This document shows positions 33,636 through 44,600 of a stretch of DNA of 64,000 bases, piece after piece. Origin of the DNA: Nymphaea colorata (Eukaryota > Streptophyta > Magnoliopsida > Nymphaeales > Nymphaeaceae); the NCBI RefSeq assembly GCF_008831285.2, contig NC_045144.1:6498176-6562175 (forward strand), in the 5' to 3' direction. The notes beneath the pieces were generated by a model. The model was not told where the DNA came from and ran no database searches. It saw only the letters and a list, made by a program, of their open reading frames with translations. Made by a program: the position numbers and the translations under genes. Positions within the stretch are counted from its first letter, which is position 1. Every line of letters starts with the position of its first letter.

Positions 33636-33994
33636 GTTCGACCGCTCGCCGCCGCCGTCGTGGCGATGCAATTTCCGGCGTTTATTCCAGTCAAATTAAC
33701 GTCATGGCGAAGATAACGCAATTTTAACGCGTTTGAATTGGTTACACCAGGGTCAACACGCCCATCTCGACTTGGCTCTGCCCGCGCGACACCAACGGCC
33801 AAGATTAAAACTGATCCGAACAGCTCCCTGGGGCCCTCTATCAGGGAATTGGTTTCCGTTTGAAAGAGGATCGCGAACATGTGTCTGAGATGGAGGCATT
33901 CTCTTGGTTCTGCGTGTTGTGAGAGAGGGAGAGAGAGCTGCCCATCCTCGTCTATTTTCAACTTCCCTGGAGCCTAGCAGGCTTACCAGTGAGC
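33636..33994. promoter_or_regulatory. 359-bp head-to-head promoter between RUS3 and CRR7
   Basis: The start codons of RUS3 (minus, 33635) and CRR7 (plus, 33995) are only 359 bp apart, so both 5' UTRs and promoters must share this interval. It is moderately GC-rich and contains a GAGAGAGGGAGAGAGAG tract at 33920-33936. No clear TATA box was assigned to either side. Confidence 0.6.
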
Positions 33995-34038
33995 ATGGAA
34001 AAATGCTTAATCAGCCACGGGTTTCACCCTCCTTGTGA

Positions 34039-34069
<31 letters not shown>

Positions 34070-36417
34070 ACTTTGTGGCGGTTCTTGTTATGAGCGATGC
34101 TTTACTGTAAGAACTTTGTCGATATTGTCTGAAGATGCTACGACCAAGCATGACGAAGCTCGAAAAGAAGCAATTAATGTGAAACTAAAAACCAAGCTCT
34201 TCATCTCAAGCACACTGTCATTTTGATGACTTTGAGAGACTCATTTGAATTAGTTCACACCATGTACGGTCAATCTCTGTAGGTTGGTAGTCGCATTATC
34301 ATTCAAGCAAATTGATGAAATGAATTTTTCTGCTATAGATATCCTGTTGCTTCGTTCATAACTTCATATGGCCCCTGTAAGAGCAAAGGAGAAATGATTG
34401 CTTCGACCTCCTGTTTTGGTACGAACGCATTATTTCTGCCTTTATTGATCATGTTATCCACTTATCTCCCTGTCTATGTTGATCGACTGACCCCTGTTAT
34501 ATCAATTTTCTTTTGGGATGCCTGTTAATTGGTTGTGGCGCTGAGTGTGATAGTAAAATGAGCATGCCACCTGATATTCTCTTCGTGTAAATATTTTAGG
34601 GCTGTGAGTATTGCTGTAATTTTGTGCTTGGTACATTCTTTTTGTACCCATAATGTTTTTAACGAATTATTCAAGTATTGAGGCACTCTGTTGAACTTTT
34701 AGGCATGCCATCTTCAAAGAGACTATCTCAAATTCCGTTTCTAATATCAAAGCAAGGACATGGTGTTGGTAATGGTGGTTTCTCTTTCTCCAGATCGCCT
34801 AAATTTGCGGGGCATGAAAATCATGCATTAAAGGTGCTTTTTTTTCCTATGTTTAACGTTCACAGCATCTTGATTACTACCTTTCTTTTTCCTTTCCTGA
34901 GACGTGCAAGGAATGCCTTCTCTGCACTGTAAGTAACCTGCCAGTGTTATATGCTGAGAGGTCCCCAGGAAGTCAGCGAAATTGTTTATGCTAATTGCAT
35001 GGCTAATGTGATAAGAAGAATTGTAGTTTGTAGATATTTTTTGAGGGCAAGCCAACATTCGGTATATGAATATGTAGAAGCAAGCATCCGATTTCCATTC
35101 TTTTGGTTATAATTCATTATAAGATGCGTGTGTTCATGTACCTTTTCTTTACCCTGTTTGCTTCTCTGTTTGAGCAATCCTGACAGGAGAATTCCATCTG
35201 GTTACCATTGAATGTATTATGTTCAATATACGAGCCTTTACTACCCGGTTGTATCCAAGCATGCCTGAACTTGAACTTGATTCTAAGTTTACCAACTCCA
35301 ATGTCAAGTTTGCTCTTTCAGAGAAAGAAATTCATGTTCGCACCAAAATGTGAGGCTTAATAGCTAGGTGGGATCACATGATGTATTGTTGCGAACCAGC
35401 AATGACAATGATACATTAGGTCAACTGTCCATGAAGAGCTTTTGAACTCCTTAGGTCGCTCGAGAAAAGCTTTCTTGGGTTTCTTTAAATTAACTAACTA
35501 TTTCTTATTTTCCATCACAAGGATTATTAATGCGTCAAATCTAAATATTTTCATCCATATTATATGAAAAACTCTAGGTAAAGGAGGAAGACTAGGTATA
35601 TGTTTCATGTGCTATGACAACCAACATAATGTTTATTTCATAAATCAAGATATATGGTGGTGAAAGCTTTTTCTGATACTTTTTAATGAAATATTCACTA
35701 GCGATTCTTTGGACATTTTTCATGCTATATATATGTGTGTGTGTATGAAACTGTGTTGCAAAAAGCCTTTGCTGCTGTCCACACTCCACAGTGACATGTG
35801 CTGCAACTGCCATGGTTTGGGAAGTGTTTGACAATTTCCAGCTGCTGCAATGGTTTCCTTGATGTCCCTTGGAAGTCAGAGCTCTGCTTCTTCCCTACTG
35901 ACCAACCAGCTGGACCCTTCCTAGGAACAGTACTGTCTGTTTTCTCTTCACTGTTGATCACTAAGCACCATTCAATGCACACAATTGATCAGCTGTGAGC
36001 TATCAAATACAAACTGAATATTGTCAATAAGCTGAGCATTCTACCTGTTCAGAATTTTCTGGTTGTGCAGCTTTCTGAAGCCATTCTACTTTTTTATTAC
36101 TTGGCACTGTTTCTGATTCTTACACAAGTTAAATGGCATAACAGAATTTTGCAGTGAGAAGAAGAAGGGCATATTCCCAAACAGACACGTATGTCTTGAT
36201 GGAACCAGGAAAGGGAGAGGTGTTTGTTTCAGAGGAAGAGCTTAAAAGCAGGTTAAAGTTTTGGTTAGAAAATTGGCCCGGTGGGACCCTGCCACCTGAC
36301 CTTTCCAAGTTCAAGACAATTGAAGATGCTGTTTCCCACCTTGTCAAGTCAGTTTGTGAACTTGAGATTGATGGCGAAGTTGGCTCAGTTCAGTGGTATG
36401 AAGTTAGATTAGAGTGA
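33995..36417 (+). CDS. CRR7: CRR7-type chloroplast NDH assembly factor, four exons
   Basis: CHLORORESPIRATORY REDUCTION 7 is a stromal protein needed to assemble subcomplex A of the chloroplast NADH dehydrogenase-like complex. Exons 33995-34034, 34703-34833, 35322-35349 (28 nt) and 36155-36417 join in phase to give 153 aa, close to my recollection of about 156 aa for Arabidopsis. The last exon carries the conserved body: [18 protein letters not shown], then [38 protein letters not shown] and VQWYEVRLE before the stop. Residues 1 to about 65, from the first three exons, are Ser/Lys/Arg-rich and acid-poor, as expected for a transit peptide. The C-terminal exon is certain; the micro-exon is inferred from TTTCAG/ and /GTGAGG signals and perfect phase. 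RUS3 starts 359 bp upstream on the other strand. Confidence 0.88.
34043..34069. repeat. (TC)n tract after CRR7 exon 1 donor
   Basis: The donor T/GTGAGTCTG (34035) is followed directly by about 13 TC units. Confidence 0.9.
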
Positions 36418-38089
36418 ACAGAACACTACTAGACTTGCTGAAACTTCCTTTTGGATTTGTAAGTGTTGTTTCTGCCCGTTTCCTCTGTATTCTGTTATCA
36501 AATTCGATTCCTAGTTCCAACATACTGGATACATTTATTATCCATAGTTGTAATTCCAGGTTGCTTTGAAGATAGCGAAGTTTGTGTATCATGGAAATGT
36601 TGTTCACTGCAACCTTGTAAATAAGGTGACACTGTTGTACATTGAACTTCAAAAATAGAATTCTGATGGGCCAAAAATTCTGGCCATGGCTTCATATTTC
36701 ATCCAGTCAAAATTATCAAGTCTAGGTCAGAAATAGATGTTCATCAAGGAATGTGTTATTGATTACATGTGGAAATGATGGAAAATGAATTTTCCACGTA
36801 GTTGTGGAGACATGGTACAATCAATCTATGGGAAGATTGATATGGGATCTAGAGTGACACAAGTCACAACATTTTCATTGGACAAACGAGCATAGAATAA
36901 AATTTGAAATGAGAATGAGCAGTCCATTTCTGTCATAGTCGCAAGCGAAGGTAATAATTTTCAAAATATTCTGATATAGTCACTCAAAATATTGTCCGAT
37001 GACTTCAGAATGTTGTTAAGAACAAATTTATTGAAACGTTATCTCAATAATATCTCGAGATAGACTAGACGTTTTTCTTAAGACTTTCAAAAAGTCTTAT
37101 TTTCATCCTCATGCATGTGTTTGTTTTTGTTTTCCTTGTTGGTTCTTTAGAAGCATTTTACTTCTTTCCTTTATTTTGCAAGAAAATATACTAGAAAACA
37201 TATGATCGTATAAGTTTTGCTGGGGTCTTGTGTGTTTTCATTTTTCCAATTTTTGAAATATTATGATAACTTTTGAACTAATTAACAGAAGAAAGTTTTG
37301 TCGAAAGTGTTGCTGAGTATTTGCCTCTTCAGTTGTAAGTCAATATCTGGGAGTTCAATGCTGCCATAGCTGGATGTTGTCGGATGGCTAAAATTTAAAA
37401 AATTGTCATTGAAAACAGTCACTAAATTTGTATTACCATAATTTATAGTGCAGCAACAATTTATAGTGGTTTTAATGGTAATTTATGGACTTTTTAGCAT
37501 TCAATTTTTAGACGACAACTATCTAGCACCGGAAGCAGTGGCTTTTCCAACATAATCTCTTTTAGTGCATCTACATAGAAGCAGTTTATTGCCCACTATT
37601 GAGTGGCAGCGAAACATGGAAGCCGACCTCCCATATGCAAGGACACATGTAAAATGCACGCAGGTTTAAAAGCATTATGACCACTAAATAAATATGAAAC
37701 CATGGGTTCGATCGTCTCCACATCCTCTTATCCGTTGCAAACTGTTTAATGTAAAATCCCTTTAGTTCTCTTTGTCCAAGGTGGTAAGCTCGACCCTGTT
37801 TGCTTAGACCAAATGTTCAGAAAAATGAAAAACTGGATACTGTAATTGAAAATTTTGGCTGTCATTAATTTTAATGTTTGGGTGAAAAAAGTTTTCATGA
37901 AAACTATGTTTAAAAAAGAAAAAAGAAAGGAGTGCGAAGTTTTTTCAGAAATTGGACAAAAAATGGGCTTGAAAAGTCTAGAAACAAAGGGGGAAGGTGC
38001 TAGGATCTCAGTTTGCTCTCTACTGTGTCTTCCTCTTGTGTCTCTCTTCCCTTTAGCTCTTTGTCTAGGATCCCAATTATGTTACATGG

Positions 38090-38184
38090 GTACGTGTGGT
38101 ATGGCCAAATACCTGTATCTATGACAACATAAGTACGCGTGGTATGGCCAAATACCTGTATTTACGACAACATAAGTACGCGTG
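38090..38184. repeat. 43-bp tandem repeat, about 2.2 copies
   Basis: GTACGTGTGGTATGGCCAAA at 38090 recurs at 38133, with a partial copy at 38176. The two full copies differ at few positions. Confidence 0.9.
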
Positions 38185-39057
38185 TAAGATGACTTCATTT
38201 TAAAACATAAAAATCCATCTTTTTAAATTAAAATTTTGCTTTAATTTTGATTTTTTCCTTTTTTTATTTCCTGCCTACCTAGATTTTATATTTTTTCTCC
38301 CCCTTTTCTTTAATTTTGATAACTTTTGTGGATTATTATATGTATAATGTATATATTTATATATGTGCCCTGTCCTCTCTACCTATAATGTTCAAAACTA
38401 GTGTATTTATACCCGCACCGTACCACACCAATACCCCCACCCATGTGACAAAAGCCAAGCCGCCACTAGAACTCTACTCACTCATGGAAGATGACAACTA
38501 ATTGACCAAAGAACACGGGGAATCCAAATTCCTTAGGTTCATTCAAACAGATGAAAAACAAAACCGGACTTTTGAGAAGCTAGGAAGTTAAAAACTATAA
38601 TGTTTAGTGACGCTGCAACTGATGGCACCAGTAGTCGAGTTTTCATCTAGGTCGGGTTTTCATCATACTCTTTTGAAACCTTAATTTAGTGTTGAAATTT
38701 GAGTGAACTTTGGTCTAGTTATATAGGGCAGCCCCCACGAGATCCGGGCCATCAATTGAAAATTTGTTAATTATATATTTACATTTAGTGTCTCATAAAA
38801 AATAAATCTGTCTATTGCCGTTATCTCTCCCTCTTTCTCTCTCAATCTGAAACCCTGAAAAACCCTTGCTCAAGGGTTTGCAAACTAAAAATCTTCAACC
38901 GAGGGTTTCAGTTGAAGATTTTTTTTTTTTTTAAGATATTTCTAAAATGAGATTCTTCATCTTCCCCACATTCGGCTTCTTGCCTCCACTACCATCTTTC
39001 TCCGTAGCAGCCTACTGCCTCGACAGCCATCTTCCTCCATAGCAGCAATAAAAGCAT

Positions 39058-39215
39058 CTCGAGCACCAAAACGATCTAAACGAGTCGAGCTCAAACACCG
39101 ACGAGGTTGATAGAGTTGAACTCAAGCTAGTATTGTGAAACTTGACTTGAGCAAAGTTAATCAGAATAAGAATCGAGCCAAGCTCGAGTTGGCTGAACCC
39201 GGGCTCCACTCAGCT
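39058..39215. repeat. GAGCTCG/CTCGAG-rich dispersed repeat copy
   Basis: CGAGTCGAGCTCAAAC, AGCTCGAGTTGGCTGAAC and GCTCCACTCAGCTCATG words match the style of the copy at 8045-8370. Confidence 0.55.
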
Positions 39216-40625
39216 CATGTACAGTCTTAGGTGAGAGTCATGATATTCATCGCGATGGCCTTCAAAACCATTTTCTTCCAAAAAAATATGACCCTCACAT
39301 ATGATCCTGATGATTACCTATTTTCTGTTGTTTACAATTTGAAAATTGAAGAAGATTTAACAAACTCCCTTTTTTCGTATAACCTCGAAATAAACAAATG
39401 AATCACACCTTCCCATAGCCAACTATAGCTGAAGAATGAATATCAGAAGAATCATATTTTTTTTTTTTTAAAAAGAAAGAAACCTCAGTTCAGATCTCTG
39501 GATACTAATAGTTGATCTAACAATATATATGAATTAATCCCACGACACTCAAGGAATTTTTAAACCACAAAGTGCAATCTGCATGAATCCTCATAACAGC
39601 TCTTACAAGTCTCAATCTGCTTATGGCACAACACATGCATATTCAGCTAAGCACTTGCGCTAGTTTTTGACGAAACATGCAAACGTCGTTGTGCATACTA
39701 CACATACACACCCCTCGATAATGGAAGCCCAACTATTAGTACCACAACAAAGAATCATGTCTTTTTGCTTTTGGATAGCATCATTTTTCTTACTTAGAGA
39801 TGCAACAATGAAGTCATGAGAACACAAAGACGAAATGGTTTTAAAGGCTTACAATGACATTCTCAATTTTGTTGGAGCCAATGTATATGCAAATTTGCAT
39901 GTAGTTATGCTTTTGTATAGAGATATTTTTCAATCTTTTATAAGAATCTTGAGAAGTCTGTGGGCAATTATAGAAAATGGTTTCACTTCATTTCCATACA
40001 TGTTGGTCCTGGTGGACAATTAATGCCTAACTGCTCCCAAAGAGAGAGAGAGAGAGAGAGGGAGGGAGGGACATATTCTGGCATATTTTAGTTATTTAGT
40101 TATTTCATTTGGTGCTCATTGATCATTTTTAAGGGGTATTTTTTTTCTTTTTAAATTAGTACACCTAGTATGAAATCTTTGGCTTCCCCATGTGTCCAGA
40201 TCAAGAGGGTGATGAACAAAACAAATCAACCATAGTTGTATGAACTTAGTGTTTGACTTGCCTTCTTATTTTCTAAAGATTTGAACTGGATGAGTATTTC
40301 ATCCAACCATCCAAGAAAAGAGCTAAAACTTTCACCAAACCCCTTGTCCCTTAAAAATACAGCCTACCGTAGTTGCTTTGCTGAGCTTTAACTTGCGCGT
40401 TAGTAGCATCCCTTTTACGACAATAAAAGAGTTGGTGCCCTGATGATCCGAAACGTACACCGGCTGCCTACCAGTCCCCACTCCGGCTGTTGCACCAGCC
40501 CCTTGGGGAATTATTTTCTAAAGATTTCATTAGTACCCGCATTAGTGCGGTAGATCATCTTGGTTATAGGTAAGCTTGCCAAGCCAATTCCTAGTAGACG
40601 TTGAGGAATATGGTTGTCTTTTCAT

Positions 40626-40865
40626 ATTAAATAATGAATGACCATAAGGCATCTCTGTAGAAATAAGCACATCTATGTGGGCTGTTGCCCACACCAGCCC
40701 TTATATGTGCCTCCTCCACTGCCTGCACTCTCAATTCATCACAAACTTTTAAGAGAGAGTCCATTATTAAATAATGAATGGCCATAAGGTGTCACAGTAG
40801 AAATAAGTAAGTCTATGTGGGCTGTTGCCCACACCAGCCCTTATATATGCCTCCACCACTGCCTG
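40626..40865. repeat. 140-bp tandem duplication carrying TGTGGGC palindromes
   Basis: ATAATGAATG plus CCATAAGG at 40631 recurs at 40771. Each copy contains TGTGGGCTGTTGCCCACA followed by CCAGCCCTTATAT and ends in CACTGCCTGCA. Confidence 0.85.
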
Positions 40866-41362
40866 CATTTTTTTTTATTTAATGCATTTTTTTTTACTTA
40901 ATGCTCTTAGACCGGTGTGCCATCAATTTTTCTTGTACATGTATGATAATTTCCTGTCAATTAAAAGTCAGCCTCTCCCTCAACAGATCAAACATATATT
41001 CATGCCGTTCGCATGCTTTAATCTTGAGCTTAATTATGATTTTAATCCCCACGATAATCAGAGAAAATATTACATAAAATTATAAATCCGATTAAGCAAA
41101 CACAAACCAATATTAATATTTTTTCTAAATTTGCGATAACAAATGCATGACTTTTGACGGTGCAAACAAAATTATGTTAATTTTTTTTTACTTAATACCG
41201 TTGGAATAGGTCCTCCCACAAATTGGAGGGGTTTATTTACGCAGCGAGCCATTGCCTATCTATTTATTGCTGTTACAAAAGAAAATAAATAAAAGTTACA
41301 GGATTTTTACAGTTTTAACTTTTAACCGTGTGTTCTTGGAAAAGAAATACATAACAAAAAGA

Positions 41363-41368
41363 AAAAAG
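41363..41368 (-). terminator. Pol III terminator of tRNA-Asn
   Basis: The minus strand reads CCTTTTTTC four nucleotides after the tRNA 3' end, a T-run sufficient for RNA polymerase III termination. Confidence 0.8.
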
Positions 41369-41372
41369 GACA

Positions 41373-41396
41373 CGCTAGAAGGAGGGCTTGAACCTC

Positions 41397-41429
<33 letters not shown>

Positions 41430-41446
41430 AACTGAGCTATTCCAGC
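41373..41446 (-). tRNA. tRNA-Asn (anticodon GTT)
   Basis: 74 nt on the minus strand, beginning GCTGGAATAGCTCAGTTGG. The acceptor stem GCTGGAA pairs with TTCTAGC (one G-U), and the discriminator base is G. The anticodon loop CTGTTAA gives anticodon GTT, for asparagine. The internal A box (TAGCTCAGTTGG) and B box (GGTTCAAGCCC) are intact. There is no intron. CCA is not encoded, as expected for a nuclear gene. It lies 208 bp upstream of the RIK start codon on the opposite strand. Confidence 0.97.
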
Positions 41447-41654
41447 TTGATAGTTTCTTTGTACTTTTAATACAATAAATATTATTTCTTGAATTCTCCG
41501 CACATTAACAAAACGCCGCAGAGAGGGAGAGGGATGGAGAATGGAGTCGTAGAGGGGAAGGGTAGAGAGAGAATTTGAGGGAGAGAGAAAGGTGTCGTGG
41601 TCGTGGAAATCCTTCAGCTCTACCACCGCTTCGCCGTCTGCGCGCCCCACAGCC

Positions 41655-44600
41655 ATGACGGAGGAGCAGAGCATCCCTAAGCCGCCCGAAGAGTCCTCTT
41701 CATCCTCTAACGCCAGCAGGCAGAGGTAATCATCATATATGCTTTCCTACACGCCGCCGTTCCCCTTCTCTTGTTTACCGTTGTTGTTCAATTTGATTGT
41801 GCGCTACCAAAAGTTAGAAGAAAAAGAACCCTAATTATCCTTGTCCTGTTATTCCTTTCTGCTGTCTGATGTCGAACATTCCCTTCGTTTCATCGGCGTC
41901 TCGTTGCATATCATATGCGCAGTTCGCTGTTCACTTGGTTGCCTGTTGGGCAACAGGAGGAGTTGGGCGCGATTGATTACCTTCCAAGCAGGGTGTTCTC
42001 TCTCTCCCTCTGTGTGTGTGTGTGCGTGCGTGTCAGTTTGTCTGTCTGTCTGTCTCTTTCTTTCCCCCGGGGGAATTGGGGTTGAGGACGATCAATCTAA
42101 GTAGCAAAACCAAAGAGGAAGATGCTTCGTCCTGTAACTACAAGGGGAATCATCTTATGTTTCGATCATGAGCGATGACTCATGACATGGTTGCTTCAAT
42201 GGTAACAACTAACAACCATTGAGACGGTGGCTATCTGTACCCGCTACGTGGACAGAGGAATTTTTTCTCTTAATATTGTTTGAGGTTGACCCATTTGATT
42301 CATATCCGTTCCTCCCCCATATCAATTAGTATACCGTAACCTCCCAAAAATGGAAGAATTGCCATACATCCTGCAGACTTCCGAGTTTGTAAGACATAGT
42401 TCTTGTTTCTTCACCTATTGTGGAATAAGGACCGAAACACATTATGTGCTGGAAGTATGTCAAATTTTTTCCTACTTCTGTCTGACTAGACATGCATATT
42501 TTATGTTGCTTGTTTCTTTAAGCCTGCTACTTTCCTGTCTCTGATGCCTTGAATTCAGATTTCAAACTTAGCTAAAACTATCCAGTTGAATTATGGGAGC
42601 AAGGGTGAAAAATGTCCACTAGAGTCTATTGCAATCTGCTGATTGCTTGTTGCTTTTATTTTACAATATGGATTGATGTTGTGGTTGATATATACTTCTG
42701 ACGTAAACCAAGCAAAGGTTGTTGAAATTTGTTCGTTATTGTTGCTGGTATCTTGTAATATGCATTTGTATTGAGTCTGATATATCCTTGTTAATATGAA
42801 GTTATGAGTTAAGCAACCTAAATAATCTTTTCACAATAAAGCAAATAAGCGCTCCATAAACTGAAGAAATATCATGCCATTTGTAACTTCATGCGATTTT
42901 CAATAACAATAACAACACAGTTGTATGTTTGTGTCTAAGCTATTTGTCTTTGTGAGTTTCCATGTAGCCAACTTTATGCATGATAGGTGTTCTTGGTTAG
43001 CCTTTAGAATGCTTTTGATCAAGAAATTCTTTAGTTTTGTATCTAGATGAGAGTGTGCTTGTTTAAGCCAATGATTGAAAGTTGAAACCTGAAGAATTAC
43101 AATTGTGGTTTCTCAGTGTTTGTTCCTTGCTTATGATGATTGGTCACTGTCATAGCTTCATAATAGTCATTTAAAACCTCATCCTGAAGTTTTTTTTATG
43201 TTGTTGTTGTTGGTATTGTTGTAGTGAGATATCAAAAGAATTTGTGAAGACTAAAAGTTTAGGAATGATGCACCAAGTATGCATGCCCTTAGTGTGCTGT
43301 TAGTATTATGCTTTTGCCATTTTGGTACATTAGCCTCTTAATTTCATCTTGAACTCACCTTGGTAATTCCTTTATTCTTCTTTTTCTTTAAAATACTTTC
43401 TTTCTTTATGTGTATATTATGTTTTCTTTTTTAAATTGTGTAAATAGGAGAAAGAGAAAATGGGATCAACCTGCTGAGTCAATAATTTCAGCTGGATTAC
43501 ATATGCCAAGTGTTTTTCCACCCAGTAGCATCGCTGTTGCTGCTGGACCCACCATTCCAGTTGTTGCTTCACCTTCCATTGCTCTTCCAACGGTTTTGCT
43601 TCCTACAAATTCCACATCTATACCACAAGTTTATCAAGCACCTCTTGCATATCAGAATGCTGCTTCAGTAGTGCACAAGCTGAACCAAGTAAGCGGAGTT
43701 TGTCTACATCATACATACGTCTGTTCTTAAACTATATTTGGGATATGGATATCAGAGGATTTAGTTTGGTGTTGGAGTTTGCTATCTTAGTTGGACTTTA
43801 TAACTAGATTCATATTTTCTTTGGCTTGAGGATTTGAAAGTAAAAAATTAAGGCATGACAATAAGGTTATCCAAGTGCCAAAATCCACTTACTCAGATTC
43901 CTCTTTGAAGTGGAGGTTGTTCTCCTGATCTCCTAATTTAGGAGGAAGCATTGACCTTGTCCAACATCTGTGTGATCTTTTAATACTTGACCTTCAATGA
44001 AATGTAAATTGTCTCTATTTTTTTATATAAGTTGGACATTTAATGGATTGGATAATAATTGCTTTTGAAATTTATGTTAACGACTTTTTCAGACAAAACA
44101 GGATGTCTGGAAACACAGGCAATACTAAACAGAATCCTGTAAAGGAATGGCATGTTCTTCCAGACACTGACGAAATAACAAATTTATGAAAAGCTAATTC
44201 CTTTGAAGTATGTGCAAATCCTGTGGCTATATCGATCAGGTTTGTGGCTGACATAAGAAGAAACAAGTCTCTTTTTGGAAACGACAATCAAAGAGCGGTT
44301 TAAAATGAACAAAGTTCATAAAAATAACCCTAGTACTGCATGGCTGTTTTCATTATCCTCCCTTCTACTAGATAAGTGCTCTTCCCTTCTCCTCCTCACT
44401 CCTCTGCTTTTTTTTTCTCTGTTTGTATTTTTTTGTTTTCCGTTTTTTATTTAAGGTGAGCTTCGCATCCAATCAGCACTATTGCATGCAGAACCCATGT
44501 TGCATTGATGCAGGTGCGGTGTCCAAATTGCTGAGTCTGTGTGACATGGATTTCTTGTTTCTTGGGTGCTCAAATGAGGAGAGCTGGACATGCAAACTTT

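Larger units (their letters stand above)
36418..41372. other. Repeat-rich intergenic spacer between CRR7 and the tRNA
   Basis: No gene is visible. Contents: CRR7 3' UTR, a possible CACTA-like relic at about 37390-37560, a 43-bp tandem repeat (38090-38184), a GAGCTCG-type repeat (39058-39215), a (GA)n tract (40041-40060), and a 140-bp tandem duplication (40626-40865). Short frames such as 37846-38124 and 39835-40023 look random. Confidence 0.6.

Noticed and set aside
33456-33671. Longer N-terminal reading through the RUS3 exon 1 donor
   Set aside because: RUS3 phase and the RFSEARWRIGQAF exon show that the transcript splices at 33562.
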